A stretch of DNA of 64,000 nt from Arthrobacter sp. efr-133-TYG-118 (GTDB taxonomy: Bacteria > Actinomycetota > Actinomycetes > Actinomycetales > Micrococcaceae). The stretch covers positions 1-64,000 of the forward strand of contig NZ_JARVRH010000038.1 in NCBI RefSeq assembly GCF_030209755.1. Direction: 5' to 3'. The notes beneath the pieces were generated by a model that saw nothing but the letters and a program-made list of their open reading frames with translations, was not told the origin of the DNA and did no database searches. Shown here in pieces: positions 44,383-51,413 of this stretch; position 1 is the first letter of the stretch; every line of letters begins with the position of its first letter. The position numbers and the translations under genes were made by a program.

Positions 44383-45708
44383 TTATTGCTGGGGGGTCAA
44401 GGGATTGGACCCCGCGGCCCATATCGGGCCGGCGGGAAAGCTGTAGTCGGCCAGAGTACCGCCGACCATTTCGCTGCCAGCCCCGGGCGCGGACGGAGGC
44501 CAGTAGCAGCCGTCGTGGACATCCACCGGAGTGACGAAGTGCTCGTGCAGGTGGTCGACGAACTCAATCATCCGACCATCCTTGTCGCCGGAAACTGCCA
44601 CGAAATCGAACATCGACAAGTGCTGGACGGCCTCGCAGAGACCAACTCCGCCTGCATGCGGGCAGACGCGTACGCCGAACTTCGCAGCAAGGAGGAGGAT
44701 GGCGATGTTCTCGTTCACTCCTGCCACCCTCGCCGCGTCCAGTTGCAGGACCTGCAGCGACCCGGCCTGCAGCATCTGCTTGAACATCACGCGGTTCTGG
44801 ACATGCTCACCCGTAGCCACGGGAATCGGTGCCACGCCCCGGGCAATCGCCGCATGGCCCAGGACGTCGTCGGGACTGGTGGGTTCCTCAATCCAGGCAA
44901 TGTCGTAGGGAGCCAGGTGCGCCATCCATTCAATGGCTTCCTGAACGTCCCAGCGTTGGTTCGCGTCCACGGCGATCTTGATATCCGGCCCCACGGCATC
45001 GCGGGCCGTGCGGACGCGCCTGATGTCGTCTTCCAGGGAGGCCCCCACCTTGAGCTTGATCTGCGCGAAACCGTCCGCGACGGCTTCCTTGGCCAGACGC
45101 ACAAGTTTGTCGTCGCTGTAGCCCAACCAGCCCGGCGTCGTGGTGTATGCGGGGTATCCTTCCGAGAGAAGCGCTGCCCTGCGGGCGGCGCGCCCCGGCT
45201 CCGCCGTCCGCAATATTCCAAGCGCGTCGTCCGGCGTGAGGGCATCGCTGAGGTACCTGAAGTCCACGAGCGCCACGATCTCCTCGGGGCTCATTCCGGA
45301 TAGCAGTTCCCAGAGCGGGAGCCCGGCCCGCCTGGCCTTGAGGTCCCAAAGGGCGTTGACGACCGCGCCGATCGCCATGTGCATCACGCCCTTTTCGGGG
45401 CCGAGCCAACGGAGTTGGGAATCGTGGGCGAGGAGCTTCCATGTGCCACCCATGTCGCCGAGAAGCTCCTCGACGTTGCGGCCCAGGACGTGGTGGCGGA
45501 GTGCTTGGATCGCCGCGGTCTCCACCTCGTTGCCGCGCCCGATGGTGAAGACGAAACCGTGGCCCTCGTGGCCGTCACCGGAGTCGGTGCGGATCACCAG
45601 ATATGCCGCCGAATAGTCCGGATCTGGATTCATGGCATCCGATCCGTCCAGTTCCTGTGAGGTGGGAAAACGGATATCGAAGGTGTCTACCGCGGTGATG
45701 ACGCTCAT
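44383..45708 (-). CDS. L-fuconate dehydratase
   Basis: A 441-residue enolase-superfamily dehydratase that turns L-fuconate into 2-keto-3-deoxy-L-fuconate. It closely resembles the bacterial FucD/human ENOSF1 group. Marks are QIKLKVG (catalytic Lys), KIAVDANQRWDVQ (first metal ligand), IEEPTSPDD and ATGEHVQNRVMFKQ. The C-terminal CPHAGGVGLCE carries the His. It is the first gene of the operon; AAGGAGC lies 4-5 bases before the ATG. The promoter is within 45747-45776. Confidence 0.93.
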   Translation of the reverse strand: MSVITAVDTFDIRFPTSQELDGSDAMNPDPDYSAAYLVIRTDSGDGHEGHGFVFTIGRGNEVETAAIQALRHHVLGRNVEELLGDMGGTWKLLAHDSQLRWLGPEKGVMHMAIGAVVNALWDLKARRAGLPLWELLSGMSPEEIVALVDFRYLSDALTPDDALGILRTAEPGRAARRAALLSEGYPAYTTTPGWLGYSDDKLVRLAKEAVADGFAQIKLKVGASLEDDIRRVRTARDAVGPDIKIAVDANQRWDVQEAIEWMAHLAPYDIAWIEEPTSPDDVLGHAAIARGVAPIPVATGEHVQNRVMFKQMLQAGSLQVLQLDAARVAGVNENIAILLLAAKFGVRVCPHAGGVGLCEAVQHLSMFDFVAVSGDKDGRMIEFVDHLHEHFVTPVDVHDGCYWPPSAPGAGSEMVGGTLADYSFPAGPIWAAGSNPLTPQQ

Positions 45709-45746
45709 TGTGCTCCTTGCTTGCCAGCAGATCGTTTGCTGGGAAG

Positions 45747-45776
45747 AGCGTAAACATCCGATGTCTGCATTGTCAA
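45747..45776 (-). promoter_or_regulatory. Promoter of the fuc operon with an operator in the spacer
   Basis: On the minus strand TTGACA (45771-45776) and TACGCT (45747-45752) are 18 bases apart. ACATCCGATGT (45754-45764, plus strand), a palindrome with a central base, fills the spacer. The 12-mer ATCCGATGTCTG (45756-45767) is repeated in inverse orientation upstream of the regulator gene at 36932-36943. Repression by the FadR-type protein, relieved by a fucose intermediate, is inferred. Confidence 0.75.
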
Positions 45777-45830
45777 TGGGTCACATTTCCGTATTATGGA
45801 GAGCAACAGCAGACTAGAGCTCGGATGTTA
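45770..45830 (+). promoter_or_regulatory. Promoter of the FAH-SDR pair with a second operator half-site
   Basis: TTGTCA (45770-45775) and TATTAT (45792-45797) are 16 bases apart and read toward the FAH gene. The -35 overlaps the -35 of the opposite fuc promoter. TCGGATGTTA at 45821-45830, just after the expected start point, repeats nine bases of the operator (AACATCCGA) in inverse orientation. Confidence 0.65.
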
Positions 45831-45852
45831 GAGCCAAAGTACGGAGGAATAC

Positions 45853-46764
45853 ATGAACATGAAATTCGCCCGGCTGGGCACTGCCGGAAATGAAAAGCCG
45901 GTTGTCATCGCCCAAGACGCCACCGGCACCGAAAAGTACTTCAGCCTTGACCCGCTGACGAAGGACATCAACGGAGAGTTCCTCGCCACGGACGGCATCA
46001 CACGCACCCGGGATGCCCTTGCTTCCCGCAATCTTCCCGAGATTTCGGCCGAGGGACTCCGGATCGGCTCCCCCGTCGCCCGCCCCGGAAACGTGGTCTG
46101 CATCGGCCTCAACTACACCGCCCACGCGGCCGAATCCGGCGCGACGCCCCCGGAATCACCCGTGGTGTTCCTGAAGCCGAGCAACACGGTCAGTGGACCG
46201 TTCGACGCCGCGCCCATCCCGCCGTCGTCGGAAAAGTACGACTGGGAAGTGGAACTCGGAATCGTCATCGGCCGCGAAGCGTCATACCTTTCCAGCGCCG
46301 AAGAGGCCGCGGACTGCATCGCGGGCTACGTCGTCGCCAACGACCTATCCGAGCGCGACTACCAACTGCCCGGAGCCGCAGGCCAGTGGACCAAAGGCAA
46401 GTCGCTCCCGCAGTCCACTCCCCTCGGCCCGTGGCTGGTTCCCGCGGATGAGCTCGACGCCGGCCACCTCGCCTTGCGCACCTGGGTCAACGGCGAGATC
46501 CGGCAGTCGTCGGATACCTCGGACATGATCTTCGACGCCCTTACCGTGGTCCACCACCTCAGCCAGTACATGGTCCTGGAGCCCGGCGACGTCATTCTCA
46601 CGGGCACTCCGGAAGGCGTGGCGCTCTCCGGCCGCTTCCCGTACATCCAGCCCGGCGACGTGGTGGAGCTTGAGGTAGAAGGGCTCGGCCGCCAGCGGCA
46701 AGAGTTCTACCGGGCCCGTTCCGGTTCGCTTGCATCAGTAGGCACTGACAAGGCCACGCGGTGA
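45853..46764 (+). CDS. Fumarylacetoacetate hydrolase family, probable 2-keto-3-deoxy-fuconate pathway hydrolase
   Basis: A 303-residue FAH-superfamily enzyme. VVCIGLNYTAHAAESG near residue 80, FLKPSNTVSGPFD, and YDWEVELGIVIGRE with the metal-binding Glu residues are typical. DLSERDYQ and LTGTPEGVA complete the site. In the non-phosphorylating L-fucose route a FAH-type hydrolase cleaves 2,4-diketo-3-deoxy-L-fuconate to pyruvate and L-lactate, and this gene fits that step. GGAGGA lies before ATG 45853; a second ATG two codons later is possible. It overlaps the SDR gene by 4 bases. Confidence 0.88.
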   Translation: MNMKFARLGTAGNEKPVVIAQDATGTEKYFSLDPLTKDINGEFLATDGITRTRDALASRNLPEISAEGLRIGSPVARPGNVVCIGLNYTAHAAESGATPPESPVVFLKPSNTVSGPFDAAPIPPSSEKYDWEVELGIVIGREASYLSSAEEAADCIAGYVVANDLSERDYQLPGAAGQWTKGKSLPQSTPLGPWLVPADELDAGHLALRTWVNGEIRQSSDTSDMIFDALTVVHHLSQYMVLEPGDVILTGTPEGVALSGRFPYIQPGDVVELEVEGLGRQRQEFYRARSGSLASVGTDKATR

Positions 46765-47510
46765 GCACCGAATTCGAGGGGCTCGTAGCGCTGGTCACCG
46801 GCGGGGCGTCGGGCATCGGTGCGGCTATCGCCGACCGGCTCGCCGCTGGCGGGGCGCAAGTCGCCGTGCTCGACCTCAACCCGTCCGGTACCCCGCATTT
46901 CGGTGTCGAATGCAACGTGGCCGACGACGCCTCGGTGCGCGCCGCCGTCGACTCCGTAGCCCGGAAGTTCGGCCGCCTTGACGTGGTGGTCAATAACGCG
47001 GGGATCGGCGCCCAAGGGGACGTTTCGGCCAACGACGACGACGAATGGCACCGCGTGCTGGATATCAACGTGGTGGGCATCGCCCGCGTCAGCCGCGCGG
47101 CCTTGCCGTACCTGCGCGAATCGCCGGCCGCGGCGATCGTCAACACGTGCTCCATTGCCGCGACCGCCGGACTGCCGCAACGGGCTTTGTATTCGGCGTC
47201 GAAGGGCGCTGTTTTGTCCCTGACGCTCGCCATGGCGGCCGACCATGTCCGCGAAGGGATCCGCGTCAACTGCGTCAACCCGGGCACGGTGGACACGCCG
47301 TGGGTGGGCAGGCTGCTCGAATCCTCCGCCGATCCCGCCGCCGAGCGCGCTGCGCTCAACGCCCGCCAGCCACATGGCCGCCTGGTGGAGGCCGCGGAAG
47401 TCGCCGGCGCCGTCGCCTACCTCGCGAGCCCGCTGTCCGGCTCGACGTCGGGCACGTCCCTGGCGATCGACGGCGGCATGCAGGGGCTGCGGCTGCGCCC
47501 GGTGGGGTAG
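46761..47510 (+). CDS. SDR oxidoreductase, probable 2-keto-3-deoxy-L-fuconate dehydrogenase
   Basis: A 249-residue classical short-chain dehydrogenase. TGGASGIGAAIADRLAAGG is the TGxxxGxG cofactor motif and NNAGIGA the NNAG motif. YSASKGAVL holds the catalytic Tyr and Lys, and the Ser is in NTCSIAATAG. A final VNPGTVDTPWVG is typical. In this pathway an SDR oxidises 2-keto-3-deoxy-L-fuconate at C4 before FAH cleavage. It starts with GTG in a GTGA overlap with the FAH gene and is the end of the fucose locus. Confidence 0.9.
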   Translation: MSTEFEGLVALVTGGASGIGAAIADRLAAGGAQVAVLDLNPSGTPHFGVECNVADDASVRAAVDSVARKFGRLDVVVNNAGIGAQGDVSANDDDEWHRVLDINVVGIARVSRAALPYLRESPAAAIVNTCSIAATAGLPQRALYSASKGAVLSLTLAMAADHVREGIRVNCVNPGTVDTPWVGRLLESSADPAAERAALNARQPHGRLVEAAEVAGAVAYLASPLSGSTSGTSLAIDGGMQGLRLRPVG

Positions 47511-47604
47511 GCGCGTAACGCAACGCCCGCGCAACCCTCCTCCACTCCCGATTCGCCTATGCTCAACACCAGGCAATCGATGGCGATCCACCAAGGAGCA
47601 GGGC

Positions 47605-48921
47605 ATGAGCAATTGGCGTATCAGGGACTTCCACTCCTCGGACATGGACGGCATCCTGCACCTGTGGGAGTCCCTCAAAGCGGACAACGTGGATCCGGTC
47701 TACGCGCTCTCCGAGGTCTTGGCCTCGTGCGAGAAGGATCACGCCGTGGTGGCGGTGCAGGGCGAACAGGTGGTCGGTGCCGCCGTCGGACGCGCGGCCC
47801 ATGACCAGGGCTGGATCGTCTTCCTGGCCACGCTGCCCGAGTTCCGTGGCCGCGGGATCGGCACCTCCCTGCTGGCCGCCGTCGAGAACCGGATGACCCC
47901 GCACGGCCTCAACAAGCTCTCGGCGCTCATGCCGGAGTCCGAGACCCGCGTTGAAGCGTTCCTGGGCCGCGGCTTCCTGCTGAAGCAAAACCTGCACTAC
48001 TTCGAACGGACCATCCCGGTCCAGCGCCAGGAGCTTGAGCCGTTGAGTCAGCTCGGCGGCCGCATCCTGGCCCGCGACCTGTGGGAAAACGTCGCCGGAA
48101 TGCGCCGCGAAAAGGAGCTGTTGGAACGCCGCCTGGTCCTTCCGCTGGCCGAGGCCGACCTCGCCGATCAATTCGGCGTGGTCCCGCCGCGCGCCGTCGT
48201 GCTCTTCGGCCCGCCCGGGACTGGGAAGACGACGTTCGCGAAGGCGATCGCCTCCCGGCTCGAGTGGCCGTTCGTGGAGGTGTTCCCCTCGCGGCTGGCC
48301 TCCGACCCCAAGGGCCTGGCTGGCGCACTGCGCGAGACGTTCCTGGAAATCGCCGAACTAGAGCACGCGGTCGTCTTCATTGACGAGGTGGAGGAGATCG
48401 CGTCCCAGCGCTCCGGCGAGCCGCCGTCGCCGCTGCAGGGCGTCACTAACGAGCTCCTCAAGATCATCCCGGCCTTCCGCGAACAGCCCGGACGCCTGCT
48501 GGTGTGCGCCACCAACTTCATCCGCGCCCTGGACACCGCCTTCCTGCGCCACGGCCGCTTCGACTACGTCATCCCCATCGGCCTGCCGGACGTCCACGCC
48601 CGCGAGGCCATGTGGCAACGCTTCATCCCGGCCACCGTGGTCGACTCCGTGGACGTGGCGCTGTTGGTATCGCGGACCGAGGGCTTCTCCCCCGCGGACA
48701 TCGAATACGCGGCACGCAGCGCCTCCCAGCGTGCTTTGGAAAAGGCCGTGTACGACGACGGTGCCGGTGCCTCCGCCGGGGGCGCCGCACCGGCGTCGAA
48801 CGCCCGCAAGGGACCGGTCACCCAGGACTACCTCGACGCCATCGCCGATACCCGCACCACGGTCAGCGACGAAGTCCATCAGGACTTCCTCGAGGACATC
48901 GACGTGCTGGGCCGCGTGTAG
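47605..48921 (+). CDS. GNAT acetyltransferase - AAA+ ATPase fusion
   Basis: A 438-residue protein with two parts. Residues 1-135 are a GNAT fold with the acetyl-CoA loop RGRGIG at 81-86 and FLATLPEF before it. Residues 150-390 are an AAA+ ATPase of the FtsH/katanin-like type: Walker A GPPGTGKTT at 202-210, Walker B VVFIDE at 256-261, sensor-1 ATNF, and an Arg-finger-type RHGRFDYVIP. The C terminus is a helical lid with an Ala/Gly-rich insert. The start at 47605 is set by AAGGAG six bases before; an in-frame extension upstream is overlap with the SDR gene. What it acetylates or remodels is unknown. It appears to be monocistronic. Confidence 0.85.
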   Translation: MSNWRIRDFHSSDMDGILHLWESLKADNVDPVYALSEVLASCEKDHAVVAVQGEQVVGAAVGRAAHDQGWIVFLATLPEFRGRGIGTSLLAAVENRMTPHGLNKLSALMPESETRVEAFLGRGFLLKQNLHYFERTIPVQRQELEPLSQLGGRILARDLWENVAGMRREKELLERRLVLPLAEADLADQFGVVPPRAVVLFGPPGTGKTTFAKAIASRLEWPFVEVFPSRLASDPKGLAGALRETFLEIAELEHAVVFIDEVEEIASQRSGEPPSPLQGVTNELLKIIPAFREQPGRLLVCATNFIRALDTAFLRHGRFDYVIPIGLPDVHAREAMWQRFIPATVVDSVDVALLVSRTEGFSPADIEYAARSASQRALEKAVYDDGAGASAGGAAPASNARKGPVTQDYLDAIADTRTTVSDEVHQDFLEDIDVLGRV

Positions 48922-48953
48922 CGGGTCCCGCTTCGGCCGCCCGCCCGCCCGCC

Positions 48954-49020
48954 AATTCGCCGGAAGCGTGCGGGCTCGCCGGAAGATTCCGGCGAAATGG
49001 AAGGGCTTCCGGCGAAATGG
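48954..49020. repeat. Cluster of short CGCCGGAA repeats
   Basis: Four copies of one motif lie in 67 bases: TTCGCCGGAAG (48956-48966), CTCGCCGGAAG (48975-48985), then ATTCCGGCGAAATGG (48986-49000) and CTTCCGGCGAAATGG (49006-49020) in the opposite sense. The middle pair forms a hairpin. It probably ends the GNAT-AAA transcript. Confidence 0.75.
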
Positions 49021-49049
49021 GCGGGGGCGCCTGAGGACAAGGAGGAACC

Positions 49050-49709
49050 GTGAACCTGTTTCTGACAATCCTGAGCGGCGTCGCCTGGACGACGGTCTAC
49101 ATTTGCGCGATCCGGATCGGGTTTCGCGACAAGACATACGCGATCCCGGCAGCGGCGCTGGCTCTGAACTTCGCGTGGGAGCTCATCTACTCGGTGCATT
49201 CGCTCAGCACGAGGCTCTCCGCGCAAGGTGTCATCAACATTGCCTGGGCTTTGGCCGACGTCGCGATTGTGTACACCTTCTTCGCGTTCGGCAGGCGGGA
49301 GCTTCCCGGGTTTGTCACCCGGCCGCTGTTCATCGGATGGGCGGTCCTGCTGGGCCTGGCATCTTTCGCCGTGCAGTGGCTGTTCATCGCCGAGTTCGAT
49401 TGGGATCCGGCATCCCGGTACGCGGCATTCCTGCAGAATCTCCTCATGTCCGGTTTGTTCATTGCAATGTTCGCGGCCCGCCGCAGCCTGCGGGGCCAAT
49501 CCCTGGTGATCGCCGTGGCCAAGTGGATCGGGACACTCGCGCCCACCATCACCTTTGGGGTCCTCGAGAGTTCACCGTTCATTCTGGGCATTGGGGTCCT
49601 GTGCAGCATCTTCGACCTGACGTACATCGGACTGCTGTTGTGGGCCAAAAGGAACCCGGGCGCGCTCTCCAGGGATCGGGACTCGGGGGGCCTCCCGGCG
49701 GTACCCTGA
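49050..49709 (+). CDS. Seven-helix membrane protein resembling Pyr4-type terpene cyclases
   Basis: A 219-residue protein with about seven membrane helices. NFAWELIYSVH (Glu44) and SIFDLTYIGLLLWAKR (Asp189) match the positions of the two acidic residues that are catalytic in the Pyr4/PaxB integral-membrane terpene cyclase family. Fungal members cyclise epoxidised prenyl-indole or meroterpenoid chains. No prenyltransferase or epoxidase is nearby, so the bacterial role is open; many actinobacterial homologues are simply called hypothetical. GTG 49050 is preceded by AAGGAGGAACC. It ends 3 bases before ltrA. Confidence 0.65.
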   Translation: MNLFLTILSGVAWTTVYICAIRIGFRDKTYAIPAAALALNFAWELIYSVHSLSTRLSAQGVINIAWALADVAIVYTFFAFGRRELPGFVTRPLFIGWAVLLGLASFAVQWLFIAEFDWDPASRYAAFLQNLLMSGLFIAMFAARRSLRGQSLVIAVAKWIGTLAPTITFGVLESSPFILGIGVLCSIFDLTYIGLLLWAKRNPGALSRDRDSGGLPAVP

Positions 49710-49712
49710 ACC

Positions 49713-50960
49713 ATGTCCATGAATCCATTGCGCCATGCCCTGTCGCGCATGGGCGGTCGCGATCCCCAGGAGCTGAATCGCACGGCCACGCCCTTGGAAC
49801 TGTTCTTTGACTTGACGTTCGTTATCGCCTTTGGGGTTGCCGGTAGCCAGTTCGCGCACGAGCTGGCCGAAGCCCGTTTCGGCTCCGGGTTGATCGGCTT
49901 CACCTTCGCAATGTTCGCCGTCATGTGGGCCTGGATCAATTTCTCGTGGTTTGCCAGCGCCTACGACACTGACGACTGGGTCTTCCGGGTTGTCACCATG
50001 GTGCAGATGGTGGGTGTGCTCATCCTAGCCATGGGCATTGAACCGATGTTCCAATCGCTCGACGAGGGCCACCGCGTGGACAACTCCACCATGGTGCTGG
50101 GTTACATCATCATGCGGTTGGCGTTGGTGTTTCAGTGGCTGCGCGCGGCGAAGCAGGATCCGGAGCGCCGAAGCGCTTGCCTCACCTACGCGAAATTCCT
50201 GGTGGTGGCGCAGATTGGCTGGGTGGTGGTGCTGATTGTCCACGCCGACATCCTGACGAATTTCCTCATGGCTGCCCCGCTTTTCCTGCTGGAAATGGCG
50301 ACGCCGACCATCGCCGAGCGCAAAGCCAAGACGCCGTGGCATGCGCACCACATCGCGGAACGCTACGGCCTCCTGGCCATCATCGCCCTGGGCGAGTGCC
50401 TGATCGGAGCCATCGAATCCCTTCGGGCGATCGTTGCCCTTCACGGCTGGTCCGTTGACGCTGCCCTCGTGGGTCTCGGCGGTACGGGGCTGGCCTTTGG
50501 AATGTGGTGGATCTACTTCATCCTCCCGTCCGGCCACGCCCTGCATCACCAACGGCACCGGGCATTCGCCTTCGGATACGGCCACATGTTCATCTTTGGC
50601 TCGATCGCCGCAACTGGTGGCGGACTTCATGTAGCCGCCCTCTTCATCGATCATGCCGCCCACATCAGCGCCACCGTCGTAGTAGCCACCATTGCCGTCC
50701 CGGTGGCCCTGTTCAAGGTAACCCTGAGTTCGCTATACGGCTACCTGCTGGGTTTCGACCGGGCCCTCCTCGGAGTCACGGCCCTCGTGGTCGTGTTGCT
50801 CTGCGGCAGTGTGGGCTTGGCCGCCCTCGATGTCTCTGTTCCGGTCTGCATGATGGTGATTGTGGCGGCCTTGGCAATCTCGATCGTGATCGACGAACGG
50901 CGGGGAGCCACACGCCGGGAAGCCGCGTTGGAAAGGCTGAGGGCACGTCCTGCCACCTAG
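49713..50960 (+). CDS. ltrA: Low-temperature-requirement A family membrane protein
   Basis: A 415-residue LtrA-family protein with about 12 membrane helices. The diagnostic N-terminal block TATPLELFFDLTFVIAFGVA is present, as are TPWHAHHIAERYGLLAIIAL and the conserved GEC segment. First linked to growth of Listeria at low temperature; the biochemical role is unknown. It starts 3 bases after the Pyr4-like gene, so the two are co-transcribed. Either ATG (49713 or 49719) can be the start. Confidence 0.92.
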   Translation: MSMNPLRHALSRMGGRDPQELNRTATPLELFFDLTFVIAFGVAGSQFAHELAEARFGSGLIGFTFAMFAVMWAWINFSWFASAYDTDDWVFRVVTMVQMVGVLILAMGIEPMFQSLDEGHRVDNSTMVLGYIIMRLALVFQWLRAAKQDPERRSACLTYAKFLVVAQIGWVVVLIVHADILTNFLMAAPLFLLEMATPTIAERKAKTPWHAHHIAERYGLLAIIALGECLIGAIESLRAIVALHGWSVDAALVGLGGTGLAFGMWWIYFILPSGHALHHQRHRAFAFGYGHMFIFGSIAATGGGLHVAALFIDHAAHISATVVVATIAVPVALFKVTLSSLYGYLLGFDRALLGVTALVVVLLCGSVGLAALDVSVPVCMMVIVAALAISIVIDERRGATRREAALERLRARPAT

Positions 50961-51040
50961 GCGAATTCGTGGGTGTGGGCTCGGGACCGCAGTACCGGAA
51001 CGCAGCGAACGGCCCGCACCCACGATGTCGACCTGGGCAC

Positions 51041-51129
51041 ACCGGCACGAACGTACCGATTCGTGTCCACGAACCCTTGATTCGCCTCCCCAGGAGGCGG
51101 ACAATGATGAAACCGGCACGAACGTACCG
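51041..51129 (+). promoter_or_regulatory. hipBA promoter with two identical 18-bp operators
   Basis: ACCGGCACGAACGTACCG occurs at 51041-51058 and again at 51112-51129, centre to centre 71 bases. Each is a near palindrome (CGGCACG-AA-CGTACCG less one pair). Between them TTGATT (51077-51082) and GACAAT (51100-51105) form a promoter with a 17-base spacer that is itself palindromic (CGCCTCC-CCA-GGAGGCG). The second operator lies at the start point. HipB is the likely ligand. Confidence 0.7.
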
Positions 51130-51173
51130 GACGCGCGTATGCGCATGCCCCCAAGAGACTCAGAAGAGTGGAC

Positions 51174-51413
51174 ATGTCCCCCAAGGAATTCACGGAGTCC
51201 CTCGGCGCCAAGGTCCGCGCCCGCCGCGCCTCCCTGAGCCTGAGCCAGTCCGACCTCGCAGACCTCGCAGGAGTCTCGGAACGATTCGTCCGCTTCGTGG
51301 AGCAAGGGAAGACCACGGTTCAATTGGAGCCACTCCTCTCGGTCCTCGGCACGCTTGGCCTTGAGCTCTTGGTGCAACCCGCGGGCAGCCAGACTGCAAA
51401 CAGCCGGTCATGA
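51174..51413 (+). CDS. hipB: HipB-like antitoxin, HTH regulator
   Basis: A 79-residue helix-turn-helix protein. LSQSDLADLAGVSERFVRFV is the HTH and GKTTVQLEPLLSVLGTLGLE the dimer helix, as in HipB antitoxins. It would repress its own promoter and neutralise HipA. ATG 51174 is preferred over GTG 51168 because AGAAGAG lies five bases before it. It overlaps hipA by 4 bases (ATGA). Confidence 0.88.
   Translation: MSPKEFTESLGAKVRARRASLSLSQSDLADLAGVSERFVRFVEQGKTTVQLEPLLSVLGTLGLELLVQPAGSQTANSRS

Noticed and set aside
47245..47604. An N-terminal extension of the GNAT-AAA protein
   Set aside because: It overlaps the SDR gene in another frame and is Arg/Pro/Ser-rich. AAGGAG sits just before ATG 47605.
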